Shown: positions 39,928 through 49,456 of the stretch, piece by piece | Layout: each line of letters begins with the position of its first letter | Position numbering within the stretch: position 1 is the first letter of the stretch | Assembly: GCF_001690495.1 (NCBI RefSeq) | Contig: NZ_LZGS01000004.1 | Span: 62,001-126,000 of the forward strand | Length of the DNA: 64,000 bases | Source of the DNA: Gilliamella sp. App4-10 | GTDB taxonomy: Bacteria; Pseudomonadota; Gammaproteobacteria; Enterobacterales; Orbaceae | Direction: 5' to 3' | Notes under the pieces: generated by a model | The model's database searches: none | The model's input: the letters and a program-made list of their open reading frames with translations, nothing else | Told to the model about the DNA's origin: nothing | Made by a program: the position numbers and the translations under genes

Positions 39928-40398
39928 TTAATTATCATAAAACTCACGGTAAATAACAGTTTTCTTTGTTAAAGAAGAATTTAAAATACGACTAAACGGC
40001 CCTGAAAACATGGCATAGTAGTCATACTGTAAATTAAATAATAACAAACGTGTATCTGCATTAAGCGTATTTTGACAAGTTTTATTAATTACATCTTGTA
40101 TTGTTTGACAATATGCTACGGTTACATGAAAATCATCTGGATTAGTCAGATAGGGCCATAGTGGTACTTCAGAGATGACTAATTGTTGCATTTGCTTAGT
40201 ATAATTTCCATTTTCAGAAATTGCCGTTTTTCTTGTTATTTCTGTTGACATTAAATCTAAGGCAGAACCAATAAACATAATTCGGCTTAATTCAAGTACA
40301 AATACAAATAGCACAATTAAATAAGGAAAAACAATTGCAAACTCAATAGAAACATTTGCATTGTTTTTCCTAAAAAATAATTTCCAACATTTCAACAT
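39928..40398 (-). CDS. tadE: pseudopilin TadE
   Basis: The 156-residue protein carries the TadE-like motif VSIEFAIVFPYLIVLFVFVLE right after a basic leader, and a C-terminal region with two cysteines. It is a minor pilin of the Tad system. It sits 32 bases after tadZ and before tadF, the usual E-F-G order. Confidence 0.85.
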   Translation of the reverse strand: MLKCWKLFFRKNNANVSIEFAIVFPYLIVLFVFVLELSRIMFIGSALDLMSTEITRKTAISENGNYTKQMQQLVISEVPLWPYLTNPDDFHVTVAYCQTIQDVINKTCQNTLNADTRLLLFNLQYDYYAMFSGPFSRILNSSLTKKTVIYREFYDN

Positions 40399-40430
40399 AA
40401 TTTTTGCTCAGCCCTATTAGATATTAAGTG

Positions 40431-41585
40431 TTAATCTTTTTTTCTCTTTAATAATGTAAAAGACGATTTTGAATTATTTTGATTGTTTTGTTTATTTCCA
40501 ATAATCGCTGAAGATATCTCTTTTATTTCACTACTATTGTAGGATTCTTTAAATTTATCCATCTTTGGAATAAATTTACGTCTAAAATCAATACTTCGAT
40601 CTAAAAACTCTTCTATATCTTCATCTCGTAAATCATTTCTTTTATCAAAAGGAAGATTGTCATTTAAACAAACTAAAAAACGCTTATTTAATAGATCGGA
40701 GTTTTGCGTATTAATACGCGATATTTCATCAAGCATTTTTTTAGCAATTTTAATTGAGTAGGGATCTCGATTTATTACGATAAACACAATATTTGAAAAA
40801 TTAATGATCTCTTCTAAATGTTTAAATGAAGACGCTAATCCCATATTTTGCTCAATAAAAGTAATGTTAAATTGTCCTGAGCTAAGATTGTCATATTGCC
40901 AAGCTCTATCTTCAATTTTTACTTGTAAAGAATCTTTAACATTAATTATTGAACCATCTTGAGGTATTGGTATTTCAAATAAGAAGTCGGCATTTGGGCT
41001 TGTAGTTGCACCTTGAATATAAAGAAGAGGATAATTAGTTAAGCCGCTAATATTTTTTATTGTATGAACCACTAATGATGATGTACCAATTCCTCCTTTA
41101 GTGGCTAAAAATGTAACAATGCTCCCCACTCTTTGTGAACCTTGTGCGGTTAAACTCCTTGTATGCAAAATAGTAGGGATTTTTTCTAATTGGCTATTTT
41201 CTAATAAAAAATGAATTCCTTTTTTTGATAAAGATTCAGAAAATACGATTGAATCATGGCTGCCCAAAAGTATTGTAGTTGCTTTAATTGGAAGAAACTT
41301 ATTAATGCTTTCTGATAATAGTGCAGCATTATCTTCATCTTTGATATCTAAAAAAATCACATCATACTTATTGAAAATTGGATCTTCTTTCAATTCAGAT
41401 AATTCTAATGAGATGATATCTATACTTAATATATTGTAAAGGAATAACAAAGAACGAACTTTTTCAATCAGTTCACTTCGTTTACTTAAAATAGCGACTT
41501 GAAAATTCGATATTTGTCCAGCTACAAATTCTTGTGACGAGTCTTTCGATACTTCTGTATCTTTTTTATTACCAAATAATTGCAT
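40431..41585 (-). CDS. tadZ: TadZ/CpaE, ParA-like pilus localisation protein
   Basis: The 384-residue protein has an atypical receiver-like N-terminal domain and a MinD/ParA-type ATPase domain with a deviant Walker A (TKGGIGTSS). The expected catalytic lysine pattern KGGxGKT is altered to KGGIGTS, as in other TadZ. TadZ marks the pole or site where the Tad machine assembles. AGGA lies 6 bases before ATG 41585; a longer frame from 41642 overlaps rcpA and is rejected. Confidence 0.87.
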   Translation of the reverse strand: MQLFGNKKDTEVSKDSSQEFVAGQISNFQVAILSKRSELIEKVRSLLFLYNILSIDIISLELSELKEDPIFNKYDVIFLDIKDEDNAALLSESINKFLPIKATTILLGSHDSIVFSESLSKKGIHFLLENSQLEKIPTILHTRSLTAQGSQRVGSIVTFLATKGGIGTSSLVVHTIKNISGLTNYPLLYIQGATTSPNADFLFEIPIPQDGSIINVKDSLQVKIEDRAWQYDNLSSGQFNITFIEQNMGLASSFKHLEEIINFSNIVFIVINRDPYSIKIAKKMLDEISRINTQNSDLLNKRFLVCLNDNLPFDKRNDLRDEDIEEFLDRSIDFRRKFIPKMDKFKESYNSSEIKEISSAIIGNKQNNQNNSKSSFTLLKRKKD

Positions 41586-41604
41586 AAAAATTCCTAATAA
41601 TCTT

Positions 41605-43032
41605 TTATTCAATAAAGCCCATATCGTTAATAAATTTTTCACTTTCGTTAGAAATTGGTACTGTTTTGCGACGTTGTTTATTCATATTATTTTTAATATT
41701 GAAGAAACTATTAATCACATCAGTACGTTCCAAAATTGGTAACTCGACATTATCAAAACTGCTATTCGCTGTCACTAAATTAACTGTTGCAAATACTACC
41801 ATTTCTGTCTTTCCTCGCTCTGTCTGCGCACTACGAGCTAATGCCCCTAAAATAGGAATATCACTAATAAAAGGAAGGCGAGATAATGTTTCGCTGTCTT
41901 GTTCGTTAATTAATCCTGCAATAACAAAACTATCTCCGTCGGATAAGTCAATAGTCGAACTAGTTTTTCTAGTTGTCAAAGTTGGGATATTATAGTTATT
42001 AAAAGCATATGAACCAGCAATTGAACTTACTTCATTATCAAGGAATAATCTAATACGCTTATCATTATTCACTTTAGTGCTGATGTTTAATTTTATACCG
42101 TATTCTTTATAGGTAACATTTGCTTCTCCATCTTTATTCTTAGTCACAATGGGAATCTCACCACCGACTAAAAATGATGCATTCTCGCCAGATAGTACAG
42201 ATAAGTTAGGTTGTGCTAACACTTTAGCTAAACGATCATTTTTTAATGCACGAATCATTGTGGTAATATCATGGATACGAAATCCTTTTTTTAGACCTAA
42301 TACTGTAAATTCCCCAACAGTATTCATATCGGATCCATTTTCTATCATACTATCCAAAGTTAAACTTTGCCATTCAATACCCAACGAATCAGTAAATTGC
42401 TTACTAACTTCAACAAAAGTCAGTTTGACATTAACTTGATACTCTTCTATCACTCTAATGTTATCAATGATATTGTTATAAATATAATAATCTTGAAATG
42501 TAAGCTCCGCGCTTCCTGCATCCCCCTTTGCAGTAGTGCGTATTCGCTCTGCACCTTGCCCGACAAGTGAACCTACGACCGCCATAATTTTACCTTTTGT
42601 CGTAGTATCTGGAGTGGTGCCATTTAGTACATATACAAATCTTCCATTCGGATCACCATTATCATAACGATCGACTGTTACACTACTATTGGGAAAATTT
42701 TGAGCCAATCTATGTGTAATCTGAGATAAAAGCGGATCCACATTAATGGTGTCATTAACGATAATATTATTTGCATCATCATAAACAAGCAAGCTGGCTC
42801 TACCATTTGATTTACCATATATAATCAAAGACTTACCATCAATAACCTCATAATTTGCTACAGAATCTTGACTAATGAACACTGTACCTACATTCTCTGG
42901 TAAAACAATGGTTTTACTTTGCCCAACTTGTAAATTATGAATATTAGCAAACGCCAGTGAAGAAAAGCCAATAGAGAATAAACAAGCAAGGGGTCTTATC
43001 ATATGTATAATTGATTTAATTTTTATAAACAT
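41605..43032 (-). CDS. rcpA: Tad outer-membrane secretin RcpA/CpaC
   Basis: The 475-residue protein has a signal peptide, an N-terminal pilus-assembly domain (LQVGQSKTIVLPENVGTVF; IIYGKSNGRASLLVYD) and a C-terminal secretin domain (GGEIPIVT, VIAGLINEQD, PFISDIPILGALARS). It forms the outer-membrane channel for the Flp pilus. A second, unrelated secretin (hofQ) is encoded at 15774-17111. AAAAGG precedes the ATG. The gene follows rcpC by 2 bases. Confidence 0.93.
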   Translation of the reverse strand: MFIKIKSIIHMIRPLACLFSIGFSSLAFANIHNLQVGQSKTIVLPENVGTVFISQDSVANYEVIDGKSLIIYGKSNGRASLLVYDDANNIIVNDTINVDPLLSQITHRLAQNFPNSSVTVDRYDNGDPNGRFVYVLNGTTPDTTTKGKIMAVVGSLVGQGAERIRTTAKGDAGSAELTFQDYYIYNNIIDNIRVIEEYQVNVKLTFVEVSKQFTDSLGIEWQSLTLDSMIENGSDMNTVGEFTVLGLKKGFRIHDITTMIRALKNDRLAKVLAQPNLSVLSGENASFLVGGEIPIVTKNKDGEANVTYKEYGIKLNISTKVNNDKRIRLFLDNEVSSIAGSYAFNNYNIPTLTTRKTSSTIDLSDGDSFVIAGLINEQDSETLSRLPFISDIPILGALARSAQTERGKTEMVVFATVNLVTANSSFDNVELPILERTDVINSFFNIKNNMNKQRRKTVPISNESEKFINDMGFIE

Positions 43033-43034
43033 TC

Positions 43035-43889
43035 TTAGTTACCTTTTAGTAAATTAATCCGTTTTTTCTCTGAAAAAATATCATTATCAGATAATGGCCA
43101 GTTTTTTTCTCTATCACTTAATAAGCGTAATCCATCTTCAACATTTTTTTTGTAAGTACTTGGGTATATCATAATTGTAGAATTTGTCATTAATGTTCTT
43201 AATAATTTAATTTCTTGATTCGAAAGCTCTAATTGAATTTGACCAACATTGTCTTTTTGAAACTTAGAGTTTATTTCACCTGCTTGAGTAATATAGAGGA
43301 TTTTCTTTCCAACAATAATTGGTTTGATGCGATTTTTAACAAAATCAGCGCTAGGTGAAACTAACTTATTCTCTTTACGTGAGTTAGCCGTTTCATCAGC
43401 ATAAAATATATAAAGATCAACAAGATCACCACTTTTTAGATTTGTTGTTAAATAATAATCAGTAGGATCTAATTTGAATGGAAACATATAATTTCCTTCT
43501 TTTAGCGCTAACATGCTGTAATCAGGCGAATCAGGCGAAGCAATAAAACGCCGTTCAATAAAAGTATCTTTCGCAATATTGTTCTTAACCACATAAGAGT
43601 CAAGTTCTTTTGCATCAGTTATATATTCTTTAGTTTTGTCACTACTGTCATCAACATCAATTTCTATTGATTTAAAATAGTAATGATCCTTAGTTAAAAT
43701 TGTATTTTTATTAATCGCATTTTTTGCTACAGCAATTGTCATCGTTTCTGTTTTTTTAGGTTCTACTTTCACCTCAACAGGTTGAACCGCTGGCTCAGCA
43801 ACCTGTTTTGGTGATGATTTTGTAAGTAATAACGCCAGTCCCACAACTAACATTAATATATATAAAATAATTAATTTTTTACCTTTCAT
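43035..43889 (-). CDS. rcpC: Tad pilus assembly protein RcpC/CpaB
   Basis: The 284-residue protein has a single N-terminal membrane segment (about residues 5-24), then an SAF domain (VAKNAINKNTILTKDHY) and the CpaB/RcpC C-terminal domain (GDLVDLYIFY). It is periplasmic and supports the secretin. GGAG lies before the ATG. A 44-base gap follows tadD. Confidence 0.87.
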   Translation of the reverse strand: MKGKKLIILYILMLVVGLALLLTKSSPKQVAEPAVQPVEVKVEPKKTETMTIAVAKNAINKNTILTKDHYYFKSIEIDVDDSSDKTKEYITDAKELDSYVVKNNIAKDTFIERRFIASPDSPDYSMLALKEGNYMFPFKLDPTDYYLTTNLKSGDLVDLYIFYADETANSRKENKLVSPSADFVKNRIKPIIVGKKILYITQAGEINSKFQKDNVGQIQLELSNQEIKLLRTLMTNSTIMIYPSTYKKNVEDGLRLLSDREKNWPLSDNDIFSEKKRINLLKGN

Positions 43890-43933
43890 GCAAACTCCAT
43901 ATAATTTTATATCTATTGTTTTTTTCGTTGCAA

Positions 43934-45283
43934 TTATTTATTTTTTAAATAAAAATCGAAAACAAAACAGTGGGCATCCCCTTTAGAATTAGGACCTGCA
44001 TAAAAATCTTTCACTATTGAGTCTTGTTTAGTTTTTATTTTTAGATTTAATGTTTTCTCGCTAGTTAAGGTTCCTGTGACGTAGGAAAAATCTCTATTAC
44101 TACGGGAGATTTGATTAATAACATAATTTATTCCCTTAGCAGGTAAGGTTACATCATAAATTGTTAATTTAAATTCAGTGGGAGAAATTTTCTCAATTAC
44201 GTATTGATTTTTACTCAATTGATTTGTAGTTTCAAAAGTAATACGACTAAATTTTTTATGCTCTCCAGAACGAACTGCTAAAATTTTTTCTTCAATCGTT
44301 GTTTTACTTATTTTATTATTGTTTTTAGAAACAGCAGTATTGGTGACTGCCCCTGAGCTTGTTACAGATAGAGTAGTTTGTTTTGGCTCTGTGCTTGGTT
44401 CTAGTTTAGCCATATTTGATAATTTTGTACCAACGTCTAATTTATTTCCTTTTTCTGGTTTAATGTTTTTTACTTTAGACACTTGCTGTGATATTGTATT
44501 TTCAAGGGTATATTGCTTTTGATTCTCGCTCTGTGCTGGTATACTCTCATTAAATTTTATGGCATCAACAGGTTCAATCTGTCTTAATTCTTGAATTAGG
44601 ATGTCTGGATCATTAGATAATCTATGCCCTATACAAAAAGACTTAGCTAGTTGCATTTTATTTAATTTAACTAATGTATAAAGTAAGTTATGAAGAATAG
44701 TTTGGTCACGATATCCTTTAGTATATAAGATATTTAGATGCTTATAAGCTTCGTTGTATTCTTTATTCAAAATTGATAGCATTGCTAAATTATTAGTGAC
44801 TTTATTCTCATCATAGAAGTTTTCTCTGGCTAGATTAAACGAATAGCGCGCAGCATCATATTGTCGTTTTTTAAGCAAAACTATACCTTTTACGTTATAT
44901 GCTTCACCATTTTTTTGATTGATTGCAATTGCCTTATTTAAATATTCTAATGCTATATCATTATGACCAAGCCTAGATTCAACATGACCATATAAAACCA
45001 AAATACTATCATTTTTAGTTTCCCTTAAAACAGGTTTTAAAACTCTTTTTACTGCATCAAAATCATTAGAAAGATAGTAGATCTGAGCAAGTTTATGCCT
45101 TGTATCTTCACTGTCTGTGCGTTGTAAGCGTTGCTTATAAATCTCAATTAAACCACCATAGTTCTTCGTGGTTTCATGTATATAAATTTTTTGTTGCTCA
45201 TCTAAATCGTATCTTAAAGTACTATTTTGACACCCAGTAGCAAAAAACAAAATTGAGCATACAACAATAATTTTTGGTTTCAT
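43934..45283 (-). CDS. tadD: TadD lipoprotein with TPR repeats and AMIN-like C-terminal domain
   Basis: The protein of about 449 residues starts with a lipoprotein signal ending in FATGC. TPR-like helices follow (about residues 40-250), as in TadD, which is a pilotin-like factor. A Ser/Thr-rich linker leads to a C-terminal domain of about 115 residues (RSGEHKKFSRITFET; FKLTIYDVTLPAKG) that resembles AMIN domains of peptidoglycan-associated proteins. Known TadD proteins of about 250 residues lack this part. The start at 45283 keeps the signal peptide at the N-terminus; an ATG at 45322 is possible. Confidence 0.8.
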   Translation of the reverse strand: MKPKIIVVCSILFFATGCQNSTLRYDLDEQQKIYIHETTKNYGGLIEIYKQRLQRTDSEDTRHKLAQIYYLSNDFDAVKRVLKPVLRETKNDSILVLYGHVESRLGHNDIALEYLNKAIAINQKNGEAYNVKGIVLLKKRQYDAARYSFNLARENFYDENKVTNNLAMLSILNKEYNEAYKHLNILYTKGYRDQTILHNLLYTLVKLNKMQLAKSFCIGHRLSNDPDILIQELRQIEPVDAIKFNESIPAQSENQKQYTLENTISQQVSKVKNIKPEKGNKLDVGTKLSNMAKLEPSTEPKQTTLSVTSSGAVTNTAVSKNNNKISKTTIEEKILAVRSGEHKKFSRITFETTNQLSKNQYVIEKISPTEFKLTIYDVTLPAKGINYVINQISRSNRDFSYVTGTLTSEKTLNLKIKTKQDSIVKDFYAGPNSKGDAHCFVFDFYLKNK

Positions 45284-45328
45284 TAACCTTTTTGGCTTAC
45301 AGCATATTGAAAAATAGTTCATTATCTT

Positions 45329-46207
45329 TTATCCCTTCAACTTACCTAATGTTGACATAATATTCATGATAACAGGTCCCACGACGATGATTAGTACAGG
45401 TAATAGGAAAAATATCATCATCGGTATAGTCATTTTGGCCGCAAGAGCAGCAATTTTTTCTTCTATTGTTAATTTTTGCATTTCTCGAATTTCAGTTGAT
45501 AAATCTAATAAAGCATCATAAATTGAGTTGCCATAACTAATACTTCTTTTTAATGTAATACAAAACATTCTGATTTCCTTACATGGTACATCTCGTTGAA
45601 TTAATTCAACAGCGGATTCAATACCATTGACATCCATCATTAAACAGGCTCTTTCTAAGATTACTGACACATCTTTATTGATCACTTTTACTCTTATGCT
45701 TAAATACTTAAAACTATTTTCGATTGTCATACCCGATTTAATCATAATCGCCATCATATCAATGATTAATGGTAAATCCTGTGAAATTCTCTTGATCCGT
45801 TTTATTGTTTGTCTTCTTACAACCCAATCTGGCAAGAAAATAACCATAATAATAATTATAAGCAAAAAAATCAGTAGAATATTTGAATTAACTACAATAA
45901 ACGAAAAGATTTGATTAACAAGATAAAAGAATGAAAATACGACAATAACGGCATACAACTTCCAGCTATTTTTTTCTTGAAAACGACGTATAAATTCTAG
46001 GCTAATACTGTTTTTAGCAATAATCTTTTCAAAAGCAAGATTTTTTTCGTTCAGATTCTTCTTAAACACTTTCTTTTCATTATTTTCATCATAGAAGATT
46101 GAGCTAATTTTTTCTTTTCTTTGATAAAAACAATATAAATTACGCAACTCTCTACAACCAAAGTAGATTAAAATAATTGAAAATAATATATACAGTAAAC
46201 TATTCAT
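45329..46207 (-). CDS. tadC: Tad inner-membrane platform protein TadC
   Basis: The 292-residue protein has a T2SSF (GspF-type) domain: membrane segments near residues 1-20, 85-125 and 260-290 flank cytoplasmic helices with DLPLIIDMMAIMIKSGMTIE. With TadB it forms the platform that couples TadA to pilin extrusion. It follows tadB by 3 bases. Confidence 0.88.
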   Translation of the reverse strand: MNSLLYILFSIILIYFGCRELRNLYCFYQRKEKISSIFYDENNEKKVFKKNLNEKNLAFEKIIAKNSISLEFIRRFQEKNSWKLYAVIVVFSFFYLVNQIFSFIVVNSNILLIFLLIIIIMVIFLPDWVVRRQTIKRIKRISQDLPLIIDMMAIMIKSGMTIENSFKYLSIRVKVINKDVSVILERACLMMDVNGIESAVELIQRDVPCKEIRMFCITLKRSISYGNSIYDALLDLSTEIREMQKLTIEEKIAALAAKMTIPMMIFFLLPVLIIVVGPVIMNIMSTLGKLKG

Positions 46208-46210
46208 AAT

Positions 46211-47137
46211 TTAAATAATCTTATTAATCATACCTTTGATAATAAGGTAACCAATAACTACGCTACCTACGACATAGTACAAAAGATAGTTACCAACTGT
46301 TGTATCAACCAAGTTCTCATAGTGCGTAGGTGAGATTAATTTAAGCATTAACAAGAAGCCAAAAGGCATACAACCCAGAATTGTCATCGTCATTCTTAAT
46401 TCTGCTGTTTTACCATCTCTAGTTTTAGTTAGAATACGATTGTTTGTGAGCATCTTTGTTAATCGACTAAGAATCTCTTTTAATTCTCCACCACTATCAA
46501 TATTAACCATTACCGTTAAAATAAAAAAATAATACTCTGGAAAAGGAAGGCGTAGATAAGAGTTTAACAAGACACTTTCAATGTTTTCACCGATTTCTAT
46601 TCTGCTATCAACCTCTTTCATTGTTTTACCAACAATGCCGTCAACAGTATTTCCGCATTCTTTAAAGCTTGTTGTTATTGCATTACCAGATGAGACTGCA
46701 CCCGTAATAATATTTAATACTTCGGGAAACGTTTCGTAAAATTCTTTTGTTAGTTTCTTTTTTTTAATAAAGAGTATTATAACAATTGTAACGACAGCAC
46801 TAAGCGGAATTGCAATATAATTATCAAAATTGATGTACTGTTGATTGAATATTATACCTGCAACAATACCTATAAAAACATAAACGAGCAATCGCACTTT
46901 AGATTGCCCCATTATTAGGAGATTATAATAAGATTTGATCGTAATTATAAAATTAGAGCTAATTTGATCACCAAAAGATTGTTTTTTTTGGGTAAGTTGG
47001 TCTTCAACCAAACTAGTTAGTGATACCTTTTTAACTTCGACATTATAAAAAATCTGCAAACGCTCTTTACGACGAAGTAATACCAAAATATTTACGAGAG
47101 CAACAAATATAAGTACAACTGAAAGGATTAAAATCAT
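46211..47137 (-). CDS. tadB: Tad inner-membrane platform protein TadB
   Basis: The 308-residue protein has the T2SSF fold with membrane segments near residues 1-20, 85-125 and 250-305, and cytoplasmic TFPEVLNIITGAVSSGNAI between them. Its ATG overlaps the tadA stop (ATGA). It forms the platform with TadC. Confidence 0.88.
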   Translation of the reverse strand: MILILSVVLIFVALVNILVLLRRKERLQIFYNVEVKKVSLTSLVEDQLTQKKQSFGDQISSNFIITIKSYYNLLIMGQSKVRLLVYVFIGIVAGIIFNQQYINFDNYIAIPLSAVVTIVIILFIKKKKLTKEFYETFPEVLNIITGAVSSGNAITTSFKECGNTVDGIVGKTMKEVDSRIEIGENIESVLLNSYLRLPFPEYYFFILTVMVNIDSGGELKEILSRLTKMLTNNRILTKTRDGKTAELRMTMTILGCMPFGFLLMLKLISPTHYENLVDTTVGNYLLYYVVGSVVIGYLIIKGMINKII

Positions 47138-48441
47138 GCTTTAATTCCCACTGCATTTAACATTAGTTTTTCCAATACCTCAGACATTTCATAATATTGA
47201 GCACTTTCATAAAGAGCTGACCGTTTTACTAGTCCATTACAGATGAATTCACCTTGAATCTTGCTCCCCTCTTTTTTCTCATCATTAATTTTAAATTTAA
47301 ACACATCATGGGTAACAATATTGTCGGTCTCTATTCCAAGAACTTCAGTGATACTCATTACTTTACGTTGTCCATCGGGAAGGCGAGAAACTTGAATAAT
47401 AAAATTAATGGAAGAACTAATATAACGTTTAATTGCCGAAATAGGTAATTCAGACTGAGCCATAATAATCATGCTTTCTAGACGGGATAACGCATCTTTA
47501 GCAGTATTGGCATGTAATGTTGACATTGAACCACTGTGCCCAGTATTCATGGCCTGAAGCATCTCAAACGCCTCTTCACCACGGCATTCGCCTAAGATAA
47601 TCCGATCAGGTCTCATTCGCAATGCGTTAACCAATAGATCGCGCATGGTAATTTTTCCTCGACCATCATCGCCTCCTACTTTCGTCTCCATTCTAACCAC
47701 ATGATCCTGCTGGAGTTTTAATTCTGCGGCATCTTCAAGTGTAATAGTACGTTCATGTTCACCAATGAATCCAGACAAAGCATTAAGCATTGTTGTTTTT
47801 CCTGAACCTGTTCCCCCCGAAACAATAATATTCATTCGACAACGTGCAGCAATAACTAAAAAATTTGCCATGTTTTCATCTAACGAGCCAGAATGAATTA
47901 AATCATGAAATGTTCTACGACCTGTACCAAATTTACGAATGGACATTGAGACACCATCAATGGCAATCGGTGGAATAACAACGTTAAGACGGCTACCATC
48001 AGGCATGCGGGAGTCGACTAAAGGGTGTGCCTCATCTAAATTTTTACCAACTTTATTAACTAAACGTCTTGCAATATCAAGTAACTGGCGATCACTAATA
48101 AAAAACTTATCCGTTTTACTAAGAATACCGCCTCGTTCAACATAAATGCTATAAGGTCCATTTATTAAAATATCATTGACTGTTTCATCTTTCATCAAAG
48201 AATCAATTGGACCATAACCGACAATTTCATCACAAATCATACTTGCCAATACATTTAACTCGTCTGCGGAAATATAGGCAGCTCCAGAACTATTGATTTC
48301 TCTGATTGCAGTTTGGACTTCACGTAGGATTTGGTTGGGTTCATTTTTTAATTGTTCAATTAAATCAAGATTAAGGACCTGAAATACTAATTCGCGTACT
48401 TTACCCCACTCACTAGAAAATTTAAATTCTTTATTATCCAT
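47134..48441 (-). CDS. tadA: Tad secretion ATPase TadA/CpaF
   Basis: The 435-residue hexameric ATPase has Walker A GGTGSGKTTML, the aspartate box region RMRPDRIILGECRG and the histidine box MSTLHANTA, all typical of CpaF/TadA. It powers assembly of the Flp fibre. An N-terminal helical domain spans about residues 1-90. No strong ribosome site is visible, and two hairpins lie between it and flp, which suggests lower expression than the pilin. Confidence 0.94.
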   Translation of the reverse strand: MDNKEFKFSSEWGKVRELVFQVLNLDLIEQLKNEPNQILREVQTAIREINSSGAAYISADELNVLASMICDEIVGYGPIDSLMKDETVNDILINGPYSIYVERGGILSKTDKFFISDRQLLDIARRLVNKVGKNLDEAHPLVDSRMPDGSRLNVVIPPIAIDGVSMSIRKFGTGRRTFHDLIHSGSLDENMANFLVIAARCRMNIIVSGGTGSGKTTMLNALSGFIGEHERTITLEDAAELKLQQDHVVRMETKVGGDDGRGKITMRDLLVNALRMRPDRIILGECRGEEAFEMLQAMNTGHSGSMSTLHANTAKDALSRLESMIIMAQSELPISAIKRYISSSINFIIQVSRLPDGQRKVMSITEVLGIETDNIVTHDVFKFKINDEKKEGSKIQGEFICNGLVKRSALYESAQYYEMSEVLEKLMLNAVGIKA

Positions 48442-48478
48442 GCTGGTTATTTCATACTCTACTATCTAAAGGCAGTTA

Positions 48479-48513
48479 AAAGCTGCTAGTTGCTTTCTGC
48501 TTCTAACAGCTTT
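48479..48513 (-). promoter_or_regulatory. hairpin 2 between flp and tadA
   Basis: AAAGCTGTTAG and CTAGCAGCTTT form an 11-bp stem with one G-U pair and a 13-base loop, followed on the minus strand by only a short T-run. It could act as a partial terminator. Confidence 0.55.
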
Positions 48514-48520
48514 CACCTTA

Positions 48521-48546
48521 GAAAATAACGGTAAAACGTTATTTTC
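48521..48546 (-). promoter_or_regulatory. hairpin 1 between flp and tadA
   Basis: GAAAATAACG and CGTTATTTTC form a perfect 10-bp inverted repeat with a six-base loop. Together with hairpin 2 it may attenuate transcription or protect the flp message end. Confidence 0.55.
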
Positions 48547-48628
48547 AAACTACAAATGCTAAGGAATTACGTAACTATCGAACATCATAAGAAACATTTT
48601 CATAGATACAACCTTCGCTATTTAAGAG

Positions 48629-48859
48629 TTATTTACCGCCAATACCGCCAACGATAGCTCCAACTTTATTTTTTAATGATTCAAATATAGTTTTAAGCAT
48701 AGTTTCAACTGGACCGCCTGAAGCGAAAACAGCCATAACTACTACTGCAACACCCGCTGCAACAATCGCGTATTCGATCGCAGTTACACCTTCTTCAGTT
48801 TTAGCGAATTTACCTAAAAAAGTTCTTACTTTAGTATTGATTACTGATAAGTTCATCAT
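48629..48859 (-). CDS. flp: Flp-type pilin
   Basis: The 76-residue prepilin has a 24-residue leader ending in EEG, then VTAIEYAIVAAGVAVVVM with the Flp motif Glu-Tyr at +5/+6 of the mature chain and a hydrophobic helix. The mature protein of 52 residues is in the range of Flp. TadV would cleave after Gly24. AAAGGAG lies 6 bases before ATG 48859; a second ATG follows directly. It is the only pilin gene found. Confidence 0.93.
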   Translation of the reverse strand: MMNLSVINTKVRTFLGKFAKTEEGVTAIEYAIVAAGVAVVVMAVFASGGPVETMLKTIFESLKNKVGAIVGGIGGK

Positions 48860-49194
48860 AATTTTCTCCTTTAAAATTTCTTACATTTCTTACAATTTTT
48901 TTAAAAATAATTTACTTTCTTATCTGAAAGTTTACGCAGTATAAATTATTATCGAATTACAGTCAATTACTAACCATATAAATTTTAATTTATTATAATG
49001 ACCTATATTGTTAAAAACAAACTTTATAATAAAAAAAATAACATTAACGCATTGTTAAATATAAATTTTAAAAAAAAATAAACAAATGAGAGATTATTTT
49101 TTTTTTAGTTTGATTGACTAATTTTTAATCTAATTTTCAGTATTTAACAAATCTTAACGAATTCTTAATTATGTAAGATATGTACGGTTAAATC
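48860..49194. other. AT-rich leader region upstream of flp
   Basis: The 335 bases contain the flp promoter (48938-48966). The rest is very AT-rich with A/T runs and shows no gene. Confidence 0.5.
48938..48966 (-). promoter_or_regulatory. sigma-70 promoter of the Tad operon
   Basis: On the minus strand TTGACT and TATACT are separated by exactly 17 bases. Transcription should start near 48931, giving a leader of about 70 bases before flp. Confidence 0.8.
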
Positions 49195-49380
49195 TTACCA
49201 TTTAACCATTTTTATATTGAATATCTGGATTGTGATATAATTTATGGCTATACCATCTGATTTTGCCCAATTGGTAAATTTATGATATTGCATTCCATCT
49301 TTGAATTTTTTCAACCTTTTTGGTGAAAACGGATACATTAGCTCAATGTTTTTCTTGACAAAAAACTTCCTGTCAAACAT
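49195..49380 (-). CDS. possible small basic protein, unrecognised
   Basis: An open frame of 61 residues from ATG 49380 (64 from a GTG at 49389). The protein is Lys- and Phe-rich (MFDRKFFVKK, FSPKRLKKFKDG). I do not recognise it. GGAG is only 3 bases before the ATG, a poor spacing, so translation is uncertain. Confidence 0.3.
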   Translation of the reverse strand: MFDRKFFVKKNIELMYPFSPKRLKKFKDGMQYHKFTNWAKSDGIAINYITIQIFNIKMVKW

Positions 49381-49407
49381 TAACTCCACCGTTCTTTTTG
49401 AAATATA

Positions 49408-49416
49408 TGCTATAAT
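49408..49416 (+). promoter_or_regulatory. extended -10 promoter for rsfS
   Basis: TGC followed by a perfect TATAAT forms an extended -10 element about 40 bases upstream of rsfS. No good -35 is visible, as is usual for such promoters. Confidence 0.6.
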
Positions 49417-49456
49417 GGAGCCTTATGTTTCATAAATTAATAAAAGAGAGATTATT

